DNA of 64,000 nucleotides from Linepithema humile (taxonomy: Eukaryota > Arthropoda > Insecta > Hymenoptera > Formicidae), in assembly GCF_040581485.1 (NCBI RefSeq), contig NC_090129.1, positions 32,908,764-32,972,763 of the forward strand, given 5' to 3'. A program made the translations under genes and the position numbers. This document shows positions 39,122 through 51,429 of the stretch, in pieces. Under the pieces are notes generated by a model that ran no database searches, was not told where the DNA came from, and saw nothing but the letters and a program-made list of their open reading frames with translations. Numbering within the stretch: position 1 is the stretch's first letter; every line of letters starts with the position of its first letter.

Positions 39122-40787
39122 TAAGAAAGTTATATCAAGTAGCTAAAAAATTCGTGCAAAAGTTGTCAAAAATATAACTCAATCGTTTGCGCGTAATCAG
39201 TTCAACAATTTTGTATCAAATGAGTTAAAGTCCGCTTGCAAACTTCGTCACGATAAACATCATCATTATCGCGCTTGCAAGAACAAACAAACATCGTGTC
39301 GTCATTCGATAAGAAGCGCAGTCGTAATCGAGTTGACTTAACTCTTACTGGTGTTTCAAGAAATGTGGTGATTTTTCCGGAGAAATTCGAGGAAATTAAG
39401 GTCAAGGCCGAGCGAATGTATCTATGCGCGTGTTTCAGAGACGTTCCGCGGATGATGAGAAGCGTTCGTGAATGATATTCGACGAGAAACGATCCTTTTC
39501 AAACGGTAACTTAATTCAAATATATTATTAATTATTTATAAAGAATTAAACAAGATTTCCGAGCAACATTAAATCGATAAAAAAAAGGGATATTACATAT
39601 GTTAGAGTTATTTTCCTTATTGGAATTATACTGCAATAAAAAATATTTCGATCGCATTCTGTTTTATCATATTGTACAAATTGCGTGTTGTGACTTTCGC
39701 TCGGCAAATATTTGGATCGTTGTTTGAATTAAGCCACATCTGTTCGCCCGAGCCGCAGGATCGTCACTTGATCATCATCCTGCCTCGCGAATCCTGCGAG
39801 CAGCGGCGTTAAGCCAGTGTATTAAGCGCCCCTTCTCTTTCGAGTCCCCTTTCGATACTCGTGAAAACAGTCGGCCGGGCAGCCTATGGACGCTCCTCGC
39901 GCCTTGCCGGCGAAGAGCGCGGAAAAGGATTCACCGTCCCGGTAAATCGAGCCGCCCGGCAGTCGTCCGGAGTGCGCAGCGCGATAGAACAGAGGTGCGG
40001 CACGACGCGGTCGATGGGCCGACGTTATAGCGTCTCGCGCGCGCATGTTCCGTAGGTAGGAGATCCGGCACCGTATTTTTCGGAGACCTCTCAGAGCCCG
40101 AATCGTTTGAGCCCGTGTTGCGGAAGCACGACGAAGATGGCCGCTTGACGACGGAGTCGAGGACCGAGGATCCTCGCAGCGCGCATCGATCGCGCGCGAT
40201 CGACCTCGCGTTTAGGTGCCGCGCGCGTCCTTGAAGGGAGTGCCCGAGCGTCGAAGTGGACGTTGACACGTGCAGGCTCTTAAGACCGACGCCGTAGTGT
40301 TTGGGAACGTTCTCGGGGTCATCCTTGGCGACGACGTTGCCCCTGAAACATTAATGTTTCGATGGCTCTCTAGGTGTTCCCGAGGAAAACGACGTTCCTT
40401 GTTTATGTATCGTTCCTGATAGAACAGGGGAGGTTTAATAAGGACACACGAGTTTGACACTAAAGTGACAATATTGTATTCACGGCATCGTCCTTTACGT
40501 GTTAAGCGGAAAAAAAGGAATTTTGCGTAGAAATTCAATCGTCCATCGTTCACCGTCGCCGGAGCATTGAATGGCAACAAGCAGGTAAATTTTACACCTG
40601 AAAACTAATTTTCTAAAAAAACTTAACAGATTAATTTTCTGAAAAATCTAGAAATCATAATTTTAAATTACATCTAAATCCTAATTTTCGAAATTGTTTA
40701 TTATCACATCTTTCGTTTTCTTTCGAGGAACGTTCTTTTACGTTCTCGTATTTATGTCAAAGTGAATAACTCAGTTGTTCTCTTTAG

Positions 40788-40874
40788 GAAGTGGAAGAGG
40801 CGCTTTTTAACGCGCCGACGGACGTAACGGAGAATCCTCGCCCCGAAGAGCCCGTTACCTTCTCCGAGGAGGAG
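40788..40874 (+). other. Orphan exon-like segment upstream of the coiled-coil gene
   Basis: The segment is bounded by an acceptor (tctctttag) and a strong donor (GAG|GTAAGA). It is 87 bases, an exact multiple of three, open in frame and encodes acidic EVEEALFNAPTDVTENPRPE and onward. An upstream block ending AAGCAG|GTAAAT (about 40583) would join it in the same phase, but no in-frame ATG was found there. It may be part of an alternative N-terminus of the downstream gene, or an untranslated exon. Confidence 0.3.
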
Positions 40875-40876
40875 GT

Positions 40877-40921
40877 AAGAAAGCGAAGAAGAAGAAGAAG
40901 AAGAAGAAGCAGCAGCAGCAG
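40877..40921. repeat. GAA/AGC trinucleotide repeat
   Basis: An imperfect run of GAA then AGC triplets directly after the donor of the 40788-40874 segment. It reads as Arg and Ser runs if translated through the donor. Confidence 0.7.
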
Positions 40922-41842
40922 CGACGGTGGTGGCGGCGCGATCCTGTTGGTTTCCACGATTTTACCTGGCGCAATTACGCGGCCAACGACCAAGCCGTGT
41001 GAGCATCGAGAGGCAAAGAGAATTACGAAACCCATCACTGCCCGCTGAGCTCTCGCACGTGAATCACGAGCGTGAATGTACGCATGCCATTAAATATACA
41101 GAAATATATCGTAACTCGAAGCGCGGAGCGAAAAAGAAGTGTGGTTCCGCGTGGGAATTCGCGTGAGGGTATTTTTTTCTCGGTTGTGAATCCGCACGCG
41201 CGCGCGCGCGCGTTTAATCTGGTGTGCGCGTCCAAAGAAGAATTTTTCGAAATGAATTTCGCGGAGTTAATTTAGTGTGAAAAGCGGGAAAGTGCGTGCG
41301 TGCGTGCGCGCATGTGTGCGCGTGTACATCGAGGAAGATCCGTGTGTGAGAGGAGCTGACGGAAAAGGAGAACATCGAGGTCGGCGTCGAAGGAAGTGGA
41401 GAGGAACGAATGGGCGCGCGAGAGATCTCGATCGAGATTTCGCAGTTCCAATTGCGAATATAAGAGACATTGCCGATTTTTTTTTTTTTTTTGACGCTGC
41501 GAGAAGAATAGAAAAGTACGAAATACGGCTTCGTACACGAGAAGGATATCGACACGACTTAATATCTACACGATAAACGGAAGTTATATACGAAATTTAC
41601 TTTGAGCGAAAGTAATATCGAACGCGTTGCACAAATTAACGAATTAGAAGAAATTAGCGTTCTGGACGCGCGCAACGAATCAATCGACGGAGGACGAATT
41701 TCCGCGAGGACGGCCGGAAGCCGGCGTCGTCACGATCGGAGAGGACCGACACGAAAGGATCACATCCGGATGAGAGTACTGTCGCCGCGTACGGCGATAA
41801 TAACGTCTTCGAGGCCGCGCCTTATGCTGGGTGGGACGAAGG

Positions 41843-44800
41843 ATGGAGCGCAGAGCCGACCGATATGGTGCTAGAGAGATGCGCCATTCAAGGAGCGAAG
41901 ACCTGCTGGGCGCGATATCCCGGTCGCCCAGCCCGAGCATCGATCTGCCGACCACGACGTCCGAGGACGATCTGATTGCGGCCAGCGCCTTACGAGACTC
42001 GGCCGCCTACGACGAGGCCGTTGCGGGACCGTCGCGACGCATTCTCACACCGTCCAGAGCGGCGGGGGTCCCTGTCGACCCGGAGGACTCGATTCGCGAC
42101 ATCGTCACCGAGAACGATCTTTACAGGTCAGTAGTGGAGAGCTCGTTTTAATTTTTTTTTCACTGCATATGTCGCACAAAAATCGATTGTCGACTTAAAA
42201 GGAGACGTTAAAATGGAACGCGTTGATTGAAAATACGGGGAACATTATATAAGATTATTATTAAAATGATTTTTTCACTTGATGAAATTTTTGAAAGTAA
42301 AAAAAAATTTACAATTTGAGTAAATATCTAAAATGTTTTAAGTATTTTTTAAGTGCGTTGATTGTGCAAAGATGTTCCGTATAGACGCAATATCTATAAA
42401 TCACGACAGCTATATTTTTAGAAATGTTCACATAAGGTCAACAGTGAATCAGGTTTTAGAATGACTTTTATTATTTATAAAACCGTTTTAAATATTGTTT
42501 CTAAAACGGGATTTATAAATTATAGATTTATGACGTTTTCGATCGGAAAATCTTCTGCAGTGTAAAGGCCAATAAAATTTTAAGTGAATAATCGATCGAG
42601 GCTTGCTATTAATGACATTGGTTTATTAATAATAAATTATAAGGCAATATATCGCGATTGCGGAACATTTGTACTTTGTCGGCACGTAAAACATTAGAGA
42701 GATTATCGGTTGAAACTATCGTTCTTCAAAATGATTAATTGATTTCGAGTCGGTTGATCATTGGAATTTGTAGGATTGGCAGGCACTTGTGTAAAAAAGT
42801 TGCTTGTCACTGACGCTTCGTTTTTTAATGCTGCTTAGTTAAGACATGATGTAAGATTGTTGTAATATTATTTATTCACGACTAATTCGAAGCCTTGGTG
42901 GAGAATGTCCTTGATGCCCACAAGAAATCATGTACTATTTATTCACCTACACAATCGAGAAACGGAAATGAGCATCGTTTCTTTTCTAAACGCTCGGGAG
43001 CGGCTTCCGCAAGTCGTTTAATGGGATAAACCGAATAATAATTTCGAGCTCTATATTTTATTATTATTGGAAACAAAGTGCAGCCACGCCAAAAATATAT
43101 ACAGGATGTCTCGTTTTTCACGTATTATTTTTTATTTAATCGCTGCGTAGTTTATGGTCGGATTCTCGAAGAAATTTTGCAATTAATTTTTCTTCAGCAA
43201 AAATCGCAACCCTTCATCTTTGCAATTAAATAATAATATAGAGTAAGTAGACGAATGATTTAATAATATAACAGAAATATTAAACTAATAATAAAATAGT
43301 TAGAATAATTAGATTAATAATTAGACCAATTAAACTAATAATAAAATAAAATAACTGAATAAGAAATTAGATCACACATCCTGTGTATAGACATTAACAG
43401 AATTTCATTCGACACTTCAGTATTAAATGAATAAAAGTATCTCGGCATTCTGTTAAATTTAGTTATTGTTAGTTGCGTGATACTAATTATTCGCCGCGCC
43501 TTCTAATTACTTTCACATTTCACCGTATTAATGTTTTTATCCACGCATCGTAACGCATCCATTCACACCTTCGTAATCACTAGGAAGTTCATAATTATTA
43601 CTATCGTTTGAAAGGGATTATTCCCATTGTAAACGTTCTGCAGAGAAAATTTCTAATTTAATCCTGATTATTAATTCCTTGCCATTCACAAAAAGACTGA
43701 TCAATAAACGTCTGCGATGAAGCAATCCTGTTTCTGAAAGTTAAATGAATTTTTTACGTAATTGACGCAATTCACCGAAATAATGGACAAACTTATTATT
43801 ATTTTCTTCCAAAAACTTCCACTTTATTATTCCAGTATTATTGTTACGAAAAATATTTTTACAAAAATATATAAATTATATTAATATGATTCGTAAATCA
43901 CAATATTAATTATCACATTAATAAGATGTTGGATCAAAAATTTCTTTTACAATTTTTGGCAAGTGCAATATCTTATTTCGCATGCGTCAAAATGAAAAAA
44001 AAAACGCACACGGAACATAATAGCCTGTAGTGATTATGTCATCGACTATCAATTGCGTTCACGCATCAGCCTTGATACGAATCTCATGTTTCCGGGCCCA
44101 GGTGACTTTCGCACATTGGAAGCCGAGGCTTCGGAGATGATCGTCGCCGGTGTCCCGACCACTCACTCGCCGCCTCTCGAAACGGACGCGTAAGCGGAAG
44201 GTGATCGCTACGTGAATCAGTTCGAATCTCGACCCGAATGTTGATGTGGCCGGTCGCGTGAAAGCGAAAGTTGTTCGCCAGGCAGGGCTTTAGCGAGCGG
44301 GCGAGCGAACGAGAAGCCTCTCGCGCGATCAATGCGCGGTGAAATCGATTCCGATCGCGAGACGCAAAATCCGAAGGCCCGAGGCGAGATAAAGTACGCG
44401 CGCACATCCGGTTCCGTTTCTTCGGTTTCACTAGGAACAATGGCTGAGAACAGGTCACGGATTCGTCGTGAACGGCCGTCTTCTGATGCTGCGATGAGCG
44501 GCGGTGATATTTACGACGGCAGACGCGTATCCGCGTACGTTAGATAATGTTCGATGGGAAAATCTTGTAGATCTTTTTACAAATTTCTCCATTCTATCTA
44601 TAAGAATCTCCGACATGCCGCTTTTCTCTTTCTATGTTTGTACTTTCGTCTTTTTACAGGTACGTTCTGTTTAAGCGGCACTACGACAAGTACGTGGATC
44701 TCGCGGAGAAGTACAAAGAGGCGAAGAGCATCGCTTACTATCTGGAAGAGCGTTATCATGAGATCAAGGTATGTAAAAGCCTTCACACTTTCCGACCACA

Positions 44801-47800
44801 AATTCCACCACACAATTAAAATTTATTAATTAATTTTTATTACACGAAGCAACCAAAAACTCGAGGATCCTTTTGATGATAAATGCTCTGGCTAATATTA
44901 AAGATCAAAATTTTTCGCTTAAAATTAATTGATGGTTGTTTATTTGTTTCTCTGAAGCTTAATTCGCAAAGTTTTCTTATTGCTAATAACTTGAAGAGGA
45001 AAAATCGATTTGCAAACACCGTTCGGAGTATCTGTTTTCTAAAAAGTTTATCCGCGAGTTTTGAAATTCCTTGTATATAAATACAAAGACATACTATTCT
45101 AATCTTTTCTAATTTCTCCAATTGCATTAACATCAATTGCATTACAATAGAATGCATTCACTCCCTCGTGCCTTTGTACGTTGTGCCATTTTACAACACG
45201 ATGAAAAAAAAATTGTATCGCGCTTTCCCACACTAAATCGCGATAGCTTGCCTATTGTTAAAATGCACGTTACACCCTTTCTCACGGTACATTTTGTCGG
45301 TGTTGTTGGAATAATTCGGCGAGTTTTGCAAATTCTATTTATCTCTTTACTTGTGTTGCGAACTAATTTAGAAGAAAAAATGTTGTCGAAATAAAAACAA
45401 ATATTTAATGCAAAAATTAATTCAACACACTTCTTAGCTTTGTGGATGTTCTTTCATGTAGCACAGATTATGAGTTTCTTCCATTTCAATTTTACTTCTT
45501 CTACATTTAATTATACAACCGGCACCTTTATGCTCTGTTATTCTGTGAGAAGACGACGAAAGTTGCCATTTCTCGCGATGAAAAGCAATGGCCGTCGCGA
45601 TATCATCTTATTTATTGTTGCAAAATAATTGACTCGGAAATTACAAGTATCTCTTCAATTTGCCGCTGAGTTTCTTTCGCTTAACTCCTTCTATTCTTAA
45701 TCAACTGAACTCTGTTACAACGCACCGCGAAATTTTGCACGGTAGATGCCATTAATTAATGTCACTCAACAAAGACATCTGCGATTAATCTGGCGGAATT
45801 CTTTCACAACGCAATATCTCTCATGCGCGCGAAATCTTATTGCCTAAGCTTGCTTTTAATCTCTCGGTAAAAGTTTATAAGGCAATCTTGCAAAGCCGCA
45901 CTTTCCATTTTCCTCCGTTCATGAAAAAGAGAAACGTAAAACAATATTGCTCCATCCGATGAAGCCAAACGAGATACGCTCCGTTCTTTGTTCCTCGAAT
46001 TGATCTAACGCGGAAGACCAATCGCCGTCCTATATAGACAGAAATGCAGACTCGTGTCATGGCAATAATTATCAAGATGCATCTGTTAGTCCTTCCGCGA
46101 TCTCGTTAGACGCGGCACTCGACGATGTTATCTCGGCCGGCTGATTGTAAGTCAGTCTGGCGCAGTGAAATCGAGTCCTTTCCTGCATTGCCCGCGAGCC
46201 GTTTCGTGAAACCGAGAGAACATTCGCGAAGAGGGGAATCGGAAAAGCAGAGAAACTCTCGGCGAATACAGTTTATTTTATTTATTATCTTATCGAACGT
46301 ATTCTTCAGTAAACTAATTTTTATTTCTATCAGCTTTACGACTTGTCTCTCGATCTCCCGCGAATTTATCTCCACGAATGTATCTAGCAATCGTTTACGG
46401 AATTTAAACTCGATATACTCGAACTATTATTTCTAATATTCTGCGCGGTACACTTGCGAAATCTCTGACCGATCGGCAGGAATTTTAATTGGGAAAAGTG
46501 GAGGGTTCGGTGGAGAAGTTTTTCTCGGCTCGCGTCCGTTTTTCCTCGGTAGAATCGATCGCGCAAATAATTGCGCGGCATGAACGACGTCGTAAACCTG
46601 TTCGCCAGTTTCACGAAGATCACGAAGACTGTCTCTCGCCACGAAATAATTCTCGACATGCCACTTGTGAAATTTCTGCGCATATATCTCGACACGCTTG
46701 TTGAGTTCGGTTGCAAATTGTCTAGGAAGTTTCATCTTCTTTTGTAAATTTACAAATCTTTGCGAGCTTTATTTATAAAAATCGATTGTGACCGAATAAT
46801 CTTATGATTCTTAATGTTCTCCATTGTGTACATTTACTTTTTGGCATACTCTATCGATTGTCATCAATTTTTGATTGTAGAAATACTTGGTGTCGATTGA
46901 AAAAAAATCTGTTGGATTTACTTTTTCTGCTTTGAAGATGAAACCGATTAAGCGGATAATCCAGTGGCTCTCGATTAAGATTTTTCTGAAATTCTTTATA
47001 TATTTGTCAGTGTTTGCACGTGGAGAGCTCGCGATGGAATGCCGTGGCAATTACTTTTTTAGAAAGACAAGATATTCTTGGTGTGAGTCCGAGAGGTCAC
47101 GTCTTTGTTTCTCTTCTGACGCGGTTCTTGCCTTGGCCTTGTCGCTCGATAATCGCTGACTTGTAAGTCTGCTTCGTCGAGACGTGACTTTCTTAGCCCT
47201 TTGAAGATAGCACTCCGTTAACTACGTCGTATTAATTTTCTTTGCGATAACTTATTGGGGATACGATAATTACGATTTAATCAGGATTTCATAATTTTCC
47301 TTCTAATTATTATATTGTTCCAATCATAATACGAGCCAATTTTTACAAGTACTTTTCTGACTTTACTTCTTATGAATCATTCTTTCGCCACGCGAATGTG
47401 AATCGTGTTGAAAATTGCCGTGCTTTAAATCATCAGTATGCGAGCAATATTCCGAAGTGTTCGCAAGCCGTAACCAGGAAGAAAAAAAAAAAAACACGCG
47501 CGGCAGGATGCTATTCTCGTTACTCTACTTTTCCTGCGGTATGCATATCCTGTCTTCGGGTCCGTCCTCTGTCTCGCCGCATATTTTATATGTGTTCGCC
47601 GCCTACTTGTCGTCTAGATTTTTCACGTCTGGAACTGGAGTGACGGATACGCGAGCTATCGAGGACGTTGGCTCTTCTTCCCTCTTTTTTTTTTTTTATA
47701 TTGAAGAGACATCCTAATTTTAGCAACTCGCGATAGCAAGTTTAGCAACTTTAGCAAACAATAAGACAAATTTAGCAACTTCGATAGACTAAAATACTTT

Positions 47801-50800
47801 TCAAACGCGTAAAAAGATAATTAACATTTTATTAACGAAAATGATGTCGCGATGTATCTCGTTTCTCTTTTTTTGTCGCCGCTGTTCGCAGTTTGAGATA
47901 ACATCGTGATGACGCGATAAAAGCAACGGTATAACGCATCTGACCTAAAGAGAGATCGCGAACGAAAATGGCAGTCAGCCTCTCTTTTATTCCACTTTCC
48001 TGCCGCGCGGTACATCTTCCCATTTGATTTCCGCTTCTTCTTCTTCTTCTTCTTCTGCTGCTTCTTCTTCTTCTTCTTCGTGTTACGGGACTCCGTTTGA
48101 GAGATCAGCGCTTCCCACCTCATTTCGCGGATAAGATTTCTCGATAGGCTTGAACGAGATGTGACAAAAAAAGGATTGAAACACGATCTGCGATATCGAC
48201 TTCGCACGTTTCTTCGCAACATCCTGTTTTCGATGTTCCAGGCTGCGCGAAATATTATGTAGTTAAGTTAAGTGCAAGTCGTCACGTATGGAAGGCTACA
48301 CATTAATCAGAAGAAAATATTCCTAACTTAAGAAATTTGGAATTCCCGATTGAGATTGCGCTTTTAAAAATAATTTTTATAGTGTATATTGCTCTTATAA
48401 AGAAGCCAATTTTTCTGTACAAAATAAACAATAAAATAGAATAAGTAAAGCCTTTACAAATTAAAAGTTTTAACGAGGATGAAAATAATTTTAAAATCAT
48501 TTTTATGATTCTTTTCATGAATCCTTAATGCTAATGATTTTTCGTGAAAGTTTTTTTTCAAACCTCGATATTTTATTTTATATTTTTTGAGGCAAACATT
48601 TCTGATCCTAAAAACTCTGGCACTCTCAATGCCACTCATATTCTACTTTTTATTCGATGACTTGACTTTGATGCTCGGCTGTTTTATTGCAATGATTACT
48701 TCTTGAATTCATGCTTGCACTGTAGAATTGTTTCTCCATTAAAAACCCGGCTGTATTTTCCCCGACGTTTCCGGCTTACCGTCTCTTCCCGTTTTTCATC
48801 GTCGCAAGAAAGTTTTTAAAAGAACCTAGTATTTCTCGATGCGCGTTCATCAACCTCCTCAGTCTCGCTTGCCTACCTGGTTGACCTACAACGCGGCCGA
48901 ACAGCCGCCGCCAGACAGAACTAAAAGCATTGCACAGTGTGCGTCATCCGTCGGTGTCATGCAATCGCGGCGATTGTCGGTGATTGTCAACGCGCATCGA
49001 TGCCGATTATGCGAAGTCACTGAACAGGATCATCGGAAGTAGCGCGGAAATTTCAGGGCGGGCTTTTTTACAGGACGAAAATCGACAGGATGAAATTTCG
49101 TCGAAATTAACTATATCATCGCTCACTTAGATATTTTATTCATATGCACATGTGTGCATACTAAGCGAGGATGCCATTCACCGACGAGCACTGAACTGGA
49201 GTACCGTTCATGCAATTGTCGATGCTATAAATGCGAAACGCGAGATTCTCCAATTCTCGAGTGAATTCGTCACTCGGAACTGAACGCTACTTGAAAAAAA
49301 CTAAGAAAGTGATTTCTGTATTGGCTTAAGAAAGTACGTGTATTATTAAGATCTTACTTTCGAGGATATTTCTTAAGCATCAACGTTTTAACTAACATTA
49401 AGATATCTGTTCATAAAGTTGTTTCAAAATTTACGGATGTCCTTTTCACGACAGATGACAGATTCCATAATGCAATTCAAATTAATAAAACTGGAAAAAT
49501 TAAAAAAGAAGAAATAAAAATAGTATGTTCTTGTACTTGTATACGCCTGTAAAACTAGCGAATGTTATTTTAATGATTTATTTGGTATCTCTAATCAATT
49601 TGCAGTTGATTTTTTTCTGACCGAGGCGCTGATCATTTTTAAGTTGCAAACGATTGAGAAAGAAGAGCGTTTCAGGCTCAAAACTAAACTTCAAGGAGAC
49701 AAATAAATAACAGAATTATATCCTTTTTCAATTAATTTCAAGTGAGCTTTACTTTTATAAAGCTTCAAGTTAAAGTTCAGTGAAAAATATATAAGATGGA
49801 AAATTGCGAAATTGTGCAATGAATAATGATCTCCCTTCACATTTTTGCCGCGGAAAAATCGACTGCTTAGAGAAATTTATTAAAACAATATCTTCGAATT
49901 TTGGGATGTATATATTATTAGAAACTTACTTACTCATATATGGAAATAGAATTTCATATTTTTTTTCCGAAGGCCGAACGGGACAAATTGGAGGAGGCTC
50001 GCAGGAATCTGGAGAGACGGCTGGAGGGTTGTGAGACGGAGCTCCGTGGTAAGGAAGACGAGCTCTTCTTACAGCTGGAAAGGAGCCTGCGATTAGAAGA
50101 GGAGATTGAACGGGCTAAGGCCGAAAGAGACAGCTGCATGGAGGCGCAGAATCAATTGGAGCGACAACGCGAATCGGCTTTCCGTCGTCTGCAGATGCAG
50201 CTGGAACAGAACGAGATTACCAGACGCGACCTCGAAAAAGCGCGTCAGGATGTCATTCGACAAGCCACCGTCATTCGCGCCGAAAGAGACACCCTGGAGA
50301 GAGAAGTAATTAATTAAACTCGAATACGCGCGTTCCGTCATTTTTTATCCTAGAAATTTTTTTTAATTTTTCACCGATGTAATCATTAAACTTGAATCGT
50401 CACGCGCTTCTTTCAGAACGAAATATTACGGCGAAGACTCAGGTTAGAGCAGGATGAGCTAGGAGCCGAGCGACGCCGTCGGGAGGAAGGCGTCGCGGCG
50501 CTCACAAGGGAGACTATCGCGCTGAAACACGCGACACGCCACTTAACTGCCGCGACGTTTCACGCAACGTCCTGTCGGAATCGTCGTCGATGTTCCATCT
50601 GCACGTATGCCAGACGCACTTTCGCCAATGTCGACAATTATCACGACAGGTGAGTTAGATAAAAAAAAAATGGTCTAAGATCCTCGGTCGGAAGCTGCGA
50701 AAATTTCACTTCGCGAAGCTCAGTAAGATTTTAAACGTCGGAACGTCTTGCCTCTTGCAGCGGGAATCTCCTGCAGTGCCTTCAAGCGCCTTTACAAGAT

Positions 50801-51429
50801 TTCCGCAGCTGGTTGCGACCCGGTGCGACACCGTCAGCTGGCCCGTCTCGAGTTCCGCGCATCGAGTCATCCATAGTCGACCGCGAAATCTGCTATATCG
50901 ATGACTCCAGCGTCGACAGCAGCAGCAACGGCAGCACCAACAGTCGCAGCTGCAGCAGCAGCACCAGCAGCAGCAGCAACAGCGCTTACGACGACGATGC
51001 ATATCCGAGCACTCCGATAGCCGAACCATCCCTCTCTTCGGCCACCTCAAGTGTTCCACACGCAGCCAGAGCCTTCTCCTCGGATTCAGGGTTCGTTTCA
51101 CTCAGTAGCAATTTTATCGCCACAGTAGCTCGGCCGCATCGTTATTATTTTTTTTTTTTTCTCTCATCGCATGTTCTTCATTTAGGTTTTCGTCTGAGAT
51201 AGGGGATCGTAGATCACGATGTTTTGACAGCAGTATTGGCAGCAGCAGCGGCAAGAGCAGAACCATCAGCGAGTCGTTGGACGGCAACGAAGTCGACGAT
51301 CAAGAGGCAGCCGGCAGAGAGGGGCTCTCTCGTTCAAGATGGACCTCCTCTTTCCGCAGATTGCTCGGACGAAAGTCGAAGGCTAAGCTCGATTGTTCCG
51401 GAACAAGCAAGACTGACGAATCACGATAA
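41843..51429 (+). CDS. Coiled-coil protein, possibly quick-to-court-like
   Basis: Six exons, 41843-42126, 44660-44768, 49973-50305, 50417-50649, 50761-51090 and 51186-51429, join in phase to 510 residues. The first exon is Ser/Asp-rich (MRHSRSEDLLGAISRSPSPS is part of it). Residues from about 97 to 300 are strongly heptad-like, Glu/Arg/Lys-rich and coiled-coil (FKRHYDKYVDLAEKYKEAKS, then KLEEARRNLERRLEGCETEL). A small CSIC segment follows. The next exon has a Ser-rich run from CAG-type triplets, and the C-terminus is basic (FRRLLGRKSKAK). The donor after exon 5 (GTTCGT) is weak. The ATG at 41879 is an alternative start. The overall pattern recalls the insect coiled-coil protein quick-to-court, involved in courtship behaviour in flies, but this is from memory of layout, not an alignment, so no symbol is given. 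Three AATAAA signals lie at 52146-52168. Confidence 0.8.
42127..44659 (+). other. Intron 1 of the coiled-coil gene (first isoform)
   Basis: AT-rich intron of 2.5 kb. It ends with a CpG-rich patch from about 44.08 kb that contains the alternative first exon. A short inverted repeat of the type tttataaa(n)cgtttta lies near 42476-42520. Nothing else is seen. Confidence 0.6.
44440..44534 (+). CDS. Alternative first coding exon of the coiled-coil gene
   Basis: An ATG at 44440 opens a frame MAENRSRIRRERPSSDAAMS continuing to a donor CCGC|GTACGT after 44534. The exon is 95 bases, leaving two bases, which is exactly the phase needed by the acceptor at 44660. Joining gives GRRVSA followed by YVLFKRHYD, replacing the first 95 residues by 32 and giving a protein of 447 residues. 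The preceding 340 bases (from about 44.08 kb) are CpG-rich, fitting a second promoter. The phase match supports this, but no transcript was seen. Confidence 0.5.
44769..49972 (+). other. Intron 2 of the coiled-coil gene
   Basis: A 5.2-kb intron from donor GTATGT to an acceptor ending TTCCGAAG. It contains a CTT-type trinucleotide repeat at 48032-48079 and mixed AT- and CpG-richer patches (46.1-46.7 and 48.8-49.1 kb). The frames seen (up to 133 codons, antisense to the CTT repeat) lack any domain. No nested gene is visible. Confidence 0.6.
48032..48079. repeat. (CTT)n trinucleotide repeat
   Basis: A CTT repeat interrupted once by GCTG, in intron 2 of the coiled-coil gene. On the minus strand it reads as a Lys run, which creates a spurious frame. 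Confidence 0.8.

Larger units (their letters stand above)
39122..41842 (+). promoter_or_regulatory. CpG-rich upstream region and 5' UTR of the coiled-coil gene
   Basis: From about 39.72 kb the sequence changes from AT-rich to CpG-rich and stays so to the start codon at 41843, consistent with a promoter and a long or multi-exon leader. Overlapping frames on both strands here are composition artefacts. The region holds the coding-like exon at 40788-40874, a purine repeat at 40877-40921 and a CG/GT tract near 41204-41320. No initiator could be chosen with confidence. Confidence 0.4.

Noticed and set aside
39822..40580. Several overlapping frames of 64-122 codons on both strands
   Set aside because: CpG-rich DNA is poor in stop codons. 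The frames are Arg/Ala-rich and conflict with each other; treated as promoter or leader.
43097..43390. acaggatgt at 43.1 kb and its inverse near 43.38 kb as element ends
   Set aside because: Only nine bases match, similarity does not continue inward, and no target duplication is seen.
46125..46215. tRNA-like words (gtaagtcag, gaaatcgagtcc) in the coiled-coil gene intron
   Set aside because: No acceptor stem or consistent cloverleaf could be drawn; no tRNA gene was supported anywhere in the window.
47821..48222. 133-codon minus-strand frame in the coiled-coil gene intron
   Set aside because: Its core is the Lys run produced by the (CTT)n repeat; no other support.
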